A DNA stretch of 7,034 nt from UBA3496 sp964558115. Its GTDB lineage: Bacteria > UBA8248. This document shows, one piece after another, positions 1 through 6,477 of this stretch (position 1 is its first letter; every line of letters starts with the position of its first letter). Position numbers and translations under genes: made by a program. The stretch lies in NCBI GenBank assembly GCA_964558115.1, contig CAZLCI010000079.1, positions 1-7,034 on the forward strand, read 5' to 3'. Below the pieces are notes generated by a model, which was given only the letters and a program-made list of their open reading frames with translations, ran no database searches and was not told the origin of the DNA.

Positions 1-804
1 ATTGATAAGGCAATAGAATTTATTGGAAAAAAAATAAGTGGAAAAGTTTGTGATTTTCTTCTATTGCAACTTAACAAAATTTACGCACCTTTAATTTTAA
101 TTACGATCGTATTGTTCCTTCTTAATACTCTTAAATTAGGATTTATATACTTTTTGCTGTCTCTTATTTTTGCTGTCCCGATCCTTCTCATTTTCAATTA
201 TATGGGAGAGAAATTTCATGGTGCGTGTAAAAACTTAATTTCTGCCAATAAAACAAGCCTCAGCGATGATGCAATTATGAGGTTACTTTCAATTTCATAT
301 ATTTTGGGAGGAATTTTCTTTTTTCTCCTTTCTTTGGTAATAAGTGCGAATTCGATCCTATATGCTTCTGATTTTGGTTTTGGAGAATATATACTTCCAT
401 TCCTGTTAGTCGGTATGTGGATTTTGTCACTTCTTCATTTTCTGGCAACCGTTCCCATCGCCAATCCAGAACGTATTAATGTTCAAATATCGAAGGATAA
501 TACATCTGCAGAAGATGCTATCTGTATTCTTACTCTTCCATTAAAGATAATGTTGTATTTTGAGGAATTAACCTCTAGGCTTTTAATTGTTTCTGCAGCA
601 TTTCTTTTTATTCGGTTTTTATTATTTTCTGATAATATTTCTGATTATATGACGCTAGTTTATGCTTTTACATTTCTCTGTATTGGTTTAGCGTATCCTT
701 TGGTGATTTATTTTGTTTTTTTAATCTTCAATTTTTGGTTTTCTTTTATGCTTTCTATATTGGGGGTGGCAAAAAATATTTCATCGGGAATTTCGGGTAA
801 ATAG
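1..804 (+). CDS. Multi-pass integral membrane protein of unknown function (5' partial)
   Basis: The reading frame is open from the first base of the window to a TAG at 802-804, giving about 267 visible residues, so the true start is probably outside. A TTG at 64 could open a 246-residue protein, but I see no Shine-Dalgarno at the right distance before it, and the codons upstream (IDKAIEFIGKK...) read as ordinary protein. The visible part has about six hydrophobic segments suited to membrane helices, for example around IYAPLILITIVLFLL, FIYFLLSLIFAVPILLIF, YILGGIFFFLLSLVI, ILPFLLVGMWILSLLHFL, LLIVSAAFLFIRFLLF and YAFTFLCIGLAYPLVIYF. A hydrophilic loop (NPERINVQISKDNTSAEDA) lies between the fourth and fifth. 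I recognise no family motif and assign no function. It lies 32 nt upstream of the CPXCG gene on the same strand and may be co-transcribed with it. It is confidently a real gene because of its length and coherent membrane topology. Confidence 0.75.
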   Translation: MDKAIEFIGKKISGKVCDFLLLQLNKIYAPLILITIVLFLLNTLKLGFIYFLLSLIFAVPILLIFNYMGEKFHGACKNLISANKTSLSDDAIMRLLSISYILGGIFFFLLSLVISANSILYASDFGFGEYILPFLLVGMWILSLLHFLATVPIANPERINVQISKDNTSAEDAICILTLPLKIMLYFEELTSRLLIVSAAFLFIRFLLFSDNISDYMTLVYAFTFLCIGLAYPLVIYFVFLIFNFWFSFMLSILGVAKNISSGISGK

Positions 805-825
805 AATAATTTCATAAACAGTTTT

Positions 826-830
826 AAGGG
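826..830 (+). promoter_or_regulatory. Ribosome binding site fixing a TTG start
   Basis: AAGGG ends 6 nt before the TTG at 837-839. This is a strong Shine-Dalgarno match at ideal spacing and supports TTG as the start codon of the small cysteine-rich protein; no ATG lies in frame near it. Confidence 0.7.
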
Positions 831-836
831 TTTACT

Positions 837-1028
837 TTGCAAGAAATTGAGCATTTTTTTCTTTGTCCTTATTGCCTGCAAAAAATCTCGATGCTTTTGG
901 ATCTCTCTTCAGACTTCCAGGAATATATAGAAGATTGCGAGGTTTGCTGTCAGGGAATACAAATCTCTTGTCATTCATCTAACGAAGAAGTGAAGAATTT
1001 TAGAGCTTCAAGATTAGATTCTGTCTGA
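837..1028 (+). CDS. CPXCG motif-containing cysteine-rich (zinc-ribbon-like) protein
   Basis: This 63-residue protein matches the CPXCG cysteine-rich family (Pfam PF14255, named from memory). Near the N-terminus it has C10-P-Y-C13, followed by an acidic stretch and the family signature QEYIEDCEVCC (Q28 to C38), with paired cysteines C34, C37 and C38. The four-cysteine pattern suggests a small structural zinc site. Family members are usually about 60-70 residues and have no established function, so none is assigned. Family proteins normally have Gly after the second Cys (CPxCG); here it is Leu (CPYCL). It starts at TTG behind a well-placed AAGGG. It is the last plus-strand gene, and its TGA stop lies 16 bp from the stop of the convergent minus-strand operon. 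It may share a transcript with the membrane protein upstream. The length, the signature and the ribosome binding site together make it a confident gene. Confidence 0.88.
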   Translation: MQEIEHFFLCPYCLQKISMLLDLSSDFQEYIEDCEVCCQGIQISCHSSNEEVKNFRASRLDSV

Positions 1029-1053
1029 AAACTTGAGTAAATATTTACTCAAG
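1027..1053 (-). terminator. Probable intrinsic terminator of the minus-strand operon (perfect palindrome)
   Basis: Bases 1032-1053 form a perfect 11+11 bp inverted repeat, CTTGAGTAAAT/ATTTACTCAAG. As RNA it can fold to a 9-bp stem with an ATAT loop. On the minus strand the stem is followed directly by TTTTC, as in a weak rho-independent terminator. On the plus strand it is followed by AAGTAGATTT, so it would be poor in that direction. The stem contains the TAA stop of the urea-transporter/Sir2 gene (1045-1047). Its location between two convergent genes fits a terminator. The stem is AT-rich and the T-tract short, so a dyad-symmetric protein-binding site is the alternative. Confidence 0.6.
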
Positions 1054-2652
1054 AAGTAGATTTATGGATGGCAATACCTTTTCAGACGCGAAGGGTAGGT
1101 ATGTATCTCCATCGAATATAGGCATCCCTATTGATGAAGGATTGATGACAATTATTTTGGCGTTATTTCTTCTTGCGTCTGCTACTAGTTCAGATACAGA
1201 AGAAATTTTTAATTGTGTTCCGATGATAATAAGACAATCACAAGTTCTGAATTTTTTTTTGGAGTCCTCCCAGTCACTAAGGTTTAGATTTTCTCCTATT
1301 GCTATTACTGAAGGCTTGAGAAGACCCTTGCAAATATCGCAAACCATTTCTGAATTTTCCCATATAGATAATTGAGGCCAATTTGTTTCATGCTGACAAT
1401 TTAGACATTTAATCTTTTCAATATTCCCATGCAATTCAATAACATTTTTAGAGCCTGATTTCTGATGGAGTCCGTCGACGTTCTGAGTCACAATTCCACT
1501 TATCCATCTTTTCTTCTCTAAATCTGCCAAAATTTCATGAGAAATATTTGGGACTGCTTTACTGGATATATTCTTAAAATTTGAGCAGGCAGACCAATAT
1601 TTTTTTCTCGAAAGAGGTACAGTCAAGAAATTGTTATATTCATATTCTGTAACTGAATCGCCTCGTGGAAGCCAGATTCCTGAAGTATAATCGGGTATTC
1701 CAGAAGCAGTACTAATTCCTGCTCCGGAAAGAACTATCGTATTTCCACCTACTTTTTTTGTTTCTTTTATTTTTTTTACGGTGTCCCATATTAAAGGATT
1801 TAAGGAGAGTTTCGATTTATCTTTGTTTCTTAACATAAAATGCATTGAGATCCATGTTCCTAGAACAAATGGCATCATTAATGGTTCGGGTACCCATTTG
1901 AAATTAAAAAGATAAAAAACAATCCATATAATACTTGAAGATAAAGTCGCTAGAATGCCTGTTTTAAAACCAATTTTAGAATTAGCAAGAAAAATTGCAT
2001 AGCAGCAGAAAAATGCAGGAGCTACAGTAAATCCCCAAAGTGAAACTGGTCCGATCCAGTTACTAGTAATCAATTGTCCTGAAATTAAGGAAAAGACAGA
2101 AACCATCAAGATAGATAGGAAAGCAGGAAAGGGTGCTTCCAAGATGAGAACTATTGCAACGAGCGAAATACAAATTATAGGTCCTATGCTACCGAAAGAA
2201 ATCATATTCGAACTTATCCAAAAAGAATCTCCACATAGCATGAAAAGTATCTCGCAAATCCATGCAGTGATAAGAGATGAAAATGCTAGTGGCGGAATAT
2301 TTAAACGTTCGAAATGAGGTCTTGAGAACCTGTCTAAAGCTATACATATCAAAATAAAAGGTAAAAAGAGGAAAATCTTTGAATCAAGCCTAGAAAGAGC
2401 ATTACCCCAAATAATTCCCAATATAGCTGGATTGTAACCAAGAATGCCTAGTGACCAAGAGATATTATCTACTCTGTAACTTGGTCTGATAGATTCTACT
2501 CCAATAAATGCACCTATAAACGCACCTGCGGCACCGAATGGAGATACAAAAAAAATAGCCAATAGAATAAGAAGTCCATTGATAGGTTTTTTAGAGAATG
2601 CTATTTGGGCTAGGCTCGAAAAAATGGCGTTCGTAGATTTTTTAAAATTCAT
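1045..2652 (-). CDS. Urea-transporter-like membrane domain fused to a Sir2 NAD-dependent deacylase
   Basis: A two-domain protein, 535 residues from the ATG at 2652. Residues about 20-275 hold some ten hydrophobic segments and resemble the bacterial urea transporter family. KPINGLLILLAIFFVSPFGA (22-41) and LGYNPAILGIIWG (71-83) fit the first repeat; SLWGFTVAPAFF (204-215) and PEPLMMPFVLGTWIS (255-269) fit the second. At about 255 residues it is short for the family (about 300-350). Residues about 290-535 are a complete sirtuin: SGAGISTASGIPD (309-321) binds NAD, TQNVDGLH (389-396) includes the conserved Asn/Asp, H408 is the expected catalytic His, C416/C419/C438/C441 form the zinc site, and IGTQL (477-481) and INPSS (503-507) complete the Rossmann fold. 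Sirtuins use NAD to deacylate lysine, releasing nicotinamide; some ADP-ribosylate. The sirtuin should face the cytosol. The gene overlaps the decarboxylase by 11 nt. A TTG start at 2682 would add ten residues but has no Shine-Dalgarno; the ATG also has only an AGGA too close to it. The Sir2 assignment is very secure, the urea-transporter assignment moderately so. The substrate is unknown. Confidence 0.87.
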   Translation of the reverse strand: MNFKKSTNAIFSSLAQIAFSKKPINGLLILLAIFFVSPFGAAGAFIGAFIGVESIRPSYRVDNISWSLGILGYNPAILGIIWGNALSRLDSKIFLFLPFILICIALDRFSRPHFERLNIPPLAFSSLITAWICEILFMLCGDSFWISSNMISFGSIGPIICISLVAIVLILEAPFPAFLSILMVSVFSLISGQLITSNWIGPVSLWGFTVAPAFFCCYAIFLANSKIGFKTGILATLSSSIIWIVFYLFNFKWVPEPLMMPFVLGTWISMHFMLRNKDKSKLSLNPLIWDTVKKIKETKKVGGNTIVLSGAGISTASGIPDYTSGIWLPRGDSVTEYEYNNFLTVPLSRKKYWSACSNFKNISSKAVPNISHEILADLEKKRWISGIVTQNVDGLHQKSGSKNVIELHGNIEKIKCLNCQHETNWPQLSIWENSEMVCDICKGLLKPSVIAIGENLNLSDWEDSKKKFRTCDCLIIIGTQLKISSVSELVADARRNNAKIIVINPSSIGMPIFDGDTYLPFASEKVLPSINLLLE

Positions 2653-4039
2653 GTCCTGGTTGACGTAATCGTTTAGGCACAAGATCTAAAGCAAAAACGT
2701 CCTTCCATTTTTCCTTTCTACGAATCAGTTCAGGGCCATTAGGTCCAAGTAGCACTACTGGAGGTCTCGTTTGAATGAACTGCATCGATTGAGTAAGACA
2801 ATATGCGCCAACGTTAGAAAACAGTAATGGTGAGCCTACTTCTAATTCTGGAAGGAGTACTCGATCCCTCAAAACATCAATTTGCATACATAAGGGCCCA
2901 TAAATTCGAACTGGGTGAAGATTTTCTACTTCTTCTTCTCTTTCCTTTGGTGATTGCACATTATGATTGTACCAGTAGGCCGTAGGAAGAATGTTTACTC
3001 CTGCATCGACTACCACTGCAGTTCCTTGATTTAGAATCTCTTTCTTTGAAATTACAGTACAAGCTAGAAAACAAGGAGAATCTATAATAGCTCTTCCTGG
3101 TTCTAGAATAAGGGTAGGTTTCCCTTCGAAAAGTTCTTTCTCATTTTTAATCTGATTCAAAATTCTTTCAGCATAGGGGGCATAAGTTACTTTTTGGTTA
3201 GGTATTTTCTGTTGGCCATTAAATTCTGGTTTTAGTTGATTCCCAGAAGGAAAGCCACCTCCAAGATCAATAGATTTTGGATGTAGTCCTAGTTTTTTTG
3301 CTTCTCCTATTATCGTAAGTAATTTACTTGCTCCATATTTGTATATATTCGGGTCCATTACATATGTTCCGCCGTGAAAATGCAAAGTATCTAGTTTGAG
3401 CTTAGAGTTTGCAGAAATCATTTCAAGTGCTTTTTGACAGTCCCCATTTTCTATATTAAATCCAAATTTTGTCCAAGAATTTGTGTCATAAATAAAATTT
3501 ACTCGTAATCCAATTCCAATTGAATTCTTAAATTTGGATACTATTTGTATGATCCTATTTAATTCTTCAAAGTTGTCTATATTAACTAAGGCGCCTTCTT
3601 TTAGGGCGGTATCTAATTCTGAATTAGTTTTATGTGGCCCATTAAAAATAATATTTTCTGGTGATACTCCAAGTGATTTAGCAAGAGAATATTCCATGCC
3701 CGATACTACTTCTGCTAGAGCTCCTTCTTCATGAAGAATCGAACAAACTGCTGGTAAGTAGTTGGTTTTATATGAGTAAGCAACTTTTGTAACGACATCG
3801 GATGTTGTGAAAGTGTCTCTGAATTGTTTGAATTGAGATCGCAAGGTATTTTCAGAAATAATAAAAACTGGAGATCCGAATTCAGAGATTATTTGATTTA
3901 GATCATATGGTTCTAAAAGAGAGGACATCTCATTTTCATCTCGAATTTGATCTGATACTTCAAGGAGTCTATGTTTACCAATTGAATTTACAGAAAGGTA
4001 TTCAAGTAGTGGAGATTCATACTGTTTAAGTTTACTCAT
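2642..4039 (-). CDS. PLP-dependent decarboxylase, fold type III (DAP/ornithine/arginine decarboxylase superfamily)
   Basis: A 465-residue enzyme from the ATG at 4039. It has the alanine-racemase-like barrel plus C-terminal beta domain of the LysA/ornithine decarboxylase superfamily. K91 in YSYKTN is the expected Schiff-base lysine for pyridoxal phosphate. Other family motifs are SGMEYSLA (113-120), HFHGG (220-224), IDLGGGFP (257-264, phosphate binding), EPGRAI (313-318), GPLCMQIDVL (381-390, with the active-site Cys384) and VGAYCL (410-415). It should remove a carboxyl group from an amino acid or amino-acid conjugate in the cytosol. The usual CESxD/CDxxD substrate loop reads CMQID, so lysine or ornithine metabolism should not be assumed. 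About 50 residues precede the usual start of the fold. The gene overlaps the ATP-grasp gene by 8 nt. The ATG at 4063 (AAAGG before it) and a TTG at 4072 are alternatives that add 8 or 11 residues. Related decarboxylases act in siderophore pathways such as vibrioferrin and staphyloferrin B, but no siderophore synthetase is nearby. Confidence 0.9.
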   Translation of the reverse strand: MSKLKQYESPLLEYLSVNSIGKHRLLEVSDQIRDENEMSSLLEPYDLNQIISEFGSPVFIISENTLRSQFKQFRDTFTTSDVVTKVAYSYKTNYLPAVCSILHEEGALAEVVSGMEYSLAKSLGVSPENIIFNGPHKTNSELDTALKEGALVNIDNFEELNRIIQIVSKFKNSIGIGLRVNFIYDTNSWTKFGFNIENGDCQKALEMISANSKLKLDTLHFHGGTYVMDPNIYKYGASKLLTIIGEAKKLGLHPKSIDLGGGFPSGNQLKPEFNGQQKIPNQKVTYAPYAERILNQIKNEKELFEGKPTLILEPGRAIIDSPCFLACTVISKKEILNQGTAVVVDAGVNILPTAYWYNHNVQSPKEREEEVENLHPVRIYGPLCMQIDVLRDRVLLPELEVGSPLLFSNVGAYCLTQSMQFIQTRPPVVLLGPNGPELIRRKEKWKDVFALDLVPKRLRQPGHEF

Positions 4040-6179
4040 TATGTAAGATTCCTCTCGAAGCATATAGGGCAAACCTTTCTGCTTCTACTTTATATTCATG
4101 ACAAGATCGTAGAAAAATCAAATCCTCATTTGTTTCTTTTGGAGATATTTCGGTCCCAAAAATTGAAAGTATTGTAGTTAGGGGTAAGTTAATACCCAGA
4201 TCAGATGTAAATCCAATCCAAGCTGGAAAACGGGGATTGATTTCGATAAGATTTAAAGTCTCTTTTGTTATGTCTCGAATAAATTCAAGTTCAAATGGTC
4301 CTTTCCATTGGAGTTTCAGGAGGTAGGGGGCAAGATTTTCAGTTAGTCCTGGCAAGGAAACTTTAATAGCGCCCCAAGTATTTCCTTTTTCACATTGGAC
4401 AAGTTTTTTCACTGCTACTGCTTGTACTAAATTGGATTGATAATTGCATACTCCGGCAACTGTGAACTCATCTCCGGCAATGAATTTCTGCACAAGAATT
4501 TCTTCATGTCCATTATTTTTCATTTCTAGCCAAACAGCATGAGCATGTTGATAATTATAAACTTTTTCAGATCCGCCATTAATACCCTTTAAGACTAAAG
4601 GGAAACCTAAATTTTTTAGCGATCGATAAAACTGTTTTTCATTTGCTACTATTTCGCTATCGGGAATTCTGAAAGCAGTCCAATCCTTTTTTTTCATATT
4701 GTGTAGATGTTTTTTTGAACGATTTTTGTAAGTTTTCAAGGTAGGCAATAACATTTTGACGCCTATTTCCTTGAGATTACCCTCTATTTTAATGAATTTT
4801 TCTATTTCATGATCTAGACAAGGAAGTACGACATCAAGACCAGAATTGTCTTTTATTTTTTTTATGTGATTTATGAGGTCAGTTTCATTGTCTGTATCAG
4901 GGAGTCTATAAATAGAGTCAAAGAGGGAAGGGTTGTGAGCACCTGAATCATATGGTCCATATCCTAAGCCATAAAGTTTTTCTATTTGAGGTTGATTTTG
5001 AAGTGAATTGGCAACTCCAAGTCCGGGCATAACGACATCAAAAGAACTTATACCAGTAATAGCAATTTTATAGCCACTTTTTGGAGAACTTATCTTTTTG
5101 TGATTATTTGAAATGGGTGTTGATATCTCTCCGAAACGACCAAATTTATCAATCAAATCAGCAGAAATAGAATATTCATATATATCACGAACATAAGCAG
5201 TGCCAGGTCTCGGTTTTGGAATTCTACGACGTCTTGGTTCTAAAATTTCACTAAGTAGCAGTCCTGGGAGATTGCACCCTGCAAATTCAGAAACGACTAT
5301 CCAATTTGGAAATCTGCAATTTATTTCGATAAGATAAAATTGTCCTGAGTCTTGCTTTTTTTTAATGAACTCTAATTCCAATGGACCGCGCCAATGAAGT
5401 TTCTTTATTATTGCCCTTGCATGTTTTTCTAATTGAGGATCTTCGATAACTGAGCCAACAACTCCTTTGCCTCTTTCATTAATTCCTAGCTTTCTTACTG
5501 GAGTCATTCCGAGGATTGAATTGTCATGACGACAGACAACGGCAACTACGTATTCGTCACCCTCTATGAAAGGTTGAAGCAGTACTCCACCTCCCCATTT
5601 TGCATTTAAGTGAGCAGCCTCATAAACTGCATTTTCTCTAGAATGGACTTTTTTAGAATCGGCTACAGTTCCTTTTACGATCAAAGGATATCCAATCTGA
5701 TCAGCGTAAAAAGCAACATTCGTAACGTCTGGTACATGAATGGTATTTGGGGTTAAGATATCATTCTTGTAACAAAAATATGGGAGAGAAATCTTTTTAA
5801 CAGAATCTAAGTCTTCTTGATTTGGTAGCAATGTTTTTATTCCATTTCTTTCTAATTGTCTAGAAAGTCTGGAATACGTTTCTACTTCTAGATCAAGGCA
5901 CGGTATAATTGCATCTATTGGTCTTTTAGTATGTATTTCAAGTATTCTATTCAACGTAGCTTGATCACCAGAAGATAGAGGTGGCATAAGATGGAGTCGA
6001 TCTGTTAGTCCTGAAGGCCAAGCTCCTGAAGACCAGACATCGTAGGTTAACCCTTCAATATCTATATCATTTCCTAGGTCATATCTAAGTGTTCTAGCAA
6101 CTGCATTTCCGGGTTCAGGATTGTCTAAGCCCGAAAATCCGGAAACAGCAACTCGGACTTTATTTTTCTTGTTTCGCAC
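4032..6179 (-). CDS. Tandem ATP-grasp ligase with two complete modules
   Basis: A 715-residue protein built as two similar halves, like the large subunit of carbamoyl-phosphate synthetase. Each half has a Rossmann-like pre-ATP-grasp region (RVAVSGFSGLDNPEPG at 9-24; KIAITGISSFDVVMPG at 371-386). An acidic motif follows (IIPCLDLEVE at 91-100; VLPCLDHEIE at 451-460), then the ATP-grasp fold. Probable ATP-binding lysines are K169 (PLIVKG) and K531 (PLVLKG). The nucleotide-clamp segments are LLQPFIEGDEYVV (200-212) and LVQKFIAGDEFTV (562-574). The metal-binding Glu/Asn pairs are E285/N287 (EINCRFPNW) and E646/N648 (EINPRFPAW). ATP-grasp enzymes activate a carboxylate as an acyl phosphate and join it to an amine or thiol. 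Both halves look active, so two ATP-driven steps are possible. No glutaminase partner is seen, and the context does not suit carbamoyl phosphate synthesis. The start is a GTG at 6179, because a stop lies just upstream in frame and the domain begins at once; the site before it (GGGG) is weak. It overlaps the PqqD-like gene by 20 nt. Substrates are unknown. Confidence 0.88.
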   Translation of the reverse strand: MRNKKNKVRVAVSGFSGLDNPEPGNAVARTLRYDLGNDIDIEGLTYDVWSSGAWPSGLTDRLHLMPPLSSGDQATLNRILEIHTKRPIDAIIPCLDLEVETYSRLSRQLERNGIKTLLPNQEDLDSVKKISLPYFCYKNDILTPNTIHVPDVTNVAFYADQIGYPLIVKGTVADSKKVHSRENAVYEAAHLNAKWGGGVLLQPFIEGDEYVVAVVCRHDNSILGMTPVRKLGINERGKGVVGSVIEDPQLEKHARAIIKKLHWRGPLELEFIKKKQDSGQFYLIEINCRFPNWIVVSEFAGCNLPGLLLSEILEPRRRRIPKPRPGTAYVRDIYEYSISADLIDKFGRFGEISTPISNNHKKISSPKSGYKIAITGISSFDVVMPGLGVANSLQNQPQIEKLYGLGYGPYDSGAHNPSLFDSIYRLPDTDNETDLINHIKKIKDNSGLDVVLPCLDHEIEKFIKIEGNLKEIGVKMLLPTLKTYKNRSKKHLHNMKKKDWTAFRIPDSEIVANEKQFYRSLKNLGFPLVLKGINGGSEKVYNYQHAHAVWLEMKNNGHEEILVQKFIAGDEFTVAGVCNYQSNLVQAVAVKKLVQCEKGNTWGAIKVSLPGLTENLAPYLLKLQWKGPFELEFIRDITKETLNLIEINPRFPAWIGFTSDLGINLPLTTILSIFGTEISPKETNEDLIFLRSCHEYKVEAERFALYASRGILHNE
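4050..4056 (-). promoter_or_regulatory. Candidate ribosome binding site for the decarboxylase
   Basis: On the minus strand GAGAGGA lies 10 nt before the ATG at 4039, inside the end of the ATP-grasp coding sequence. It supports that start, but an AAAGG (4074-4078) lies 10 nt before the ATG at 4063 equally well, so the choice rests on the smaller overlap and is not decisive. Confidence 0.4.
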
Positions 6180-6477
6180 TATCTATTAGCCCCATGTATT
6201 CAAGTTGTTTTAATAAGTTCTGAATGTCTTGATCAGCTTTTTTTTTGGATACTTCATATTCATTAGTAAGTGCTAAAGATAGTTCCTGTAGAGTTGCTCC
6301 TGAAGAAAGAAGTTCTAAAAGACTCCATGCTGTAGGATTACAAGTTAAGAGTGCAGCAGTGTATGTATCAAATAAAATTCCTCCACCTTTCCCATTTGTT
6401 CCATTTACTGGATTGCTATCCAAACGAGCTCGTACATGAAGTTTCCAGATGGTGTCTTTCTTCTTTTGTGTTTTCAC
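6160..6477 (-). CDS. PqqD-like small protein (PqqD/HPr-rel-A family)
   Basis: A 105-residue protein matching the PqqD fold over about residues 30-98. It has a GGGILFDTYTAALLTCNPTA segment (31-50), where family members read roughly 'G.vLyd.....LN.tA'. WSLLELLSSGATLQELSLAL (51-70) and the helical EYEVSKKKADQDIQNLLKQL (73-92) follow, then the GLID end (96-99). PqqD proteins are winged-helix-like peptide-recognition chaperones that hand substrate peptides to modifying enzymes, usually radical-SAM proteins. Here the adjacent enzyme is an ATP-grasp ligase instead, so a chaperone or carrier role for that ligase is an inference. The basic N-terminus (MKTQKKK) is unlike the core. The start is a GTG at 6477, overlapping the TGA of the TPR gene as GTGA, with AAAGG 7 nt upstream. 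Its 3' end overlaps the ATP-grasp gene by 20 nt. An A9 tract lies in its coding strand (6238-6246). Confidence 0.82.
   Translation of the reverse strand: MKTQKKKDTIWKLHVRARLDSNPVNGTNGKGGGILFDTYTAALLTCNPTAWSLLELLSSGATLQELSLALTNEYEVSKKKADQDIQNLLKQLEYMGLIDSAKQEK

Noticed and set aside
1023..1087. Outer inverted repeat GTCTGAAAA (1023-1031) / TTTTCAGAC (1079-1087) around the palindrome
   Set aside because: It is a 9-bp AT-rich match separated by 47 nt, with one arm inside the Sir2 gene. Such matches are expected by chance, and no function can be supported.
1064..1375. Plus-strand open frame of 103 codons
   Set aside because: It lies wholly inside the Sir2 coding region on the other strand, and its translation has no domain character. 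The minus-strand frame carries clear sirtuin motifs.
1045..1785. Class M sirtuin that ADP-ribosylates a carrier protein
   Set aside because: The catalytic His and the Asn of TQN are retained, and no macrodomain, GcvH-like or lipoate ligase gene is adjacent. A deacylase type is the better reading.
3534..3734. Plus-strand open frame of 66 codons
   Set aside because: It is antisense to the decarboxylase barrel, which is strongly conserved in the minus-strand frame, and it has no Shine-Dalgarno or recognisable content.
2642..6179. Siderophore cluster of vibrioferrin or staphyloferrin type, from the ATP-grasp plus PLP decarboxylase pairing
   Set aside because: No IucA/IucC-type NIS synthetase, siderophore exporter, receptor or iron-box is visible. 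PqqD-like and Sir2 partners do not belong to those pathways. It remains possible only if missing genes lie outside the window.
4032..6179. Carbamoyl-phosphate synthetase large subunit
   Set aside because: The duplicated ATP-grasp layout is similar, but the protein is much shorter than the roughly 1070-residue CarB, lacks the oligomerisation and allosteric domains, and has no CarA neighbour.
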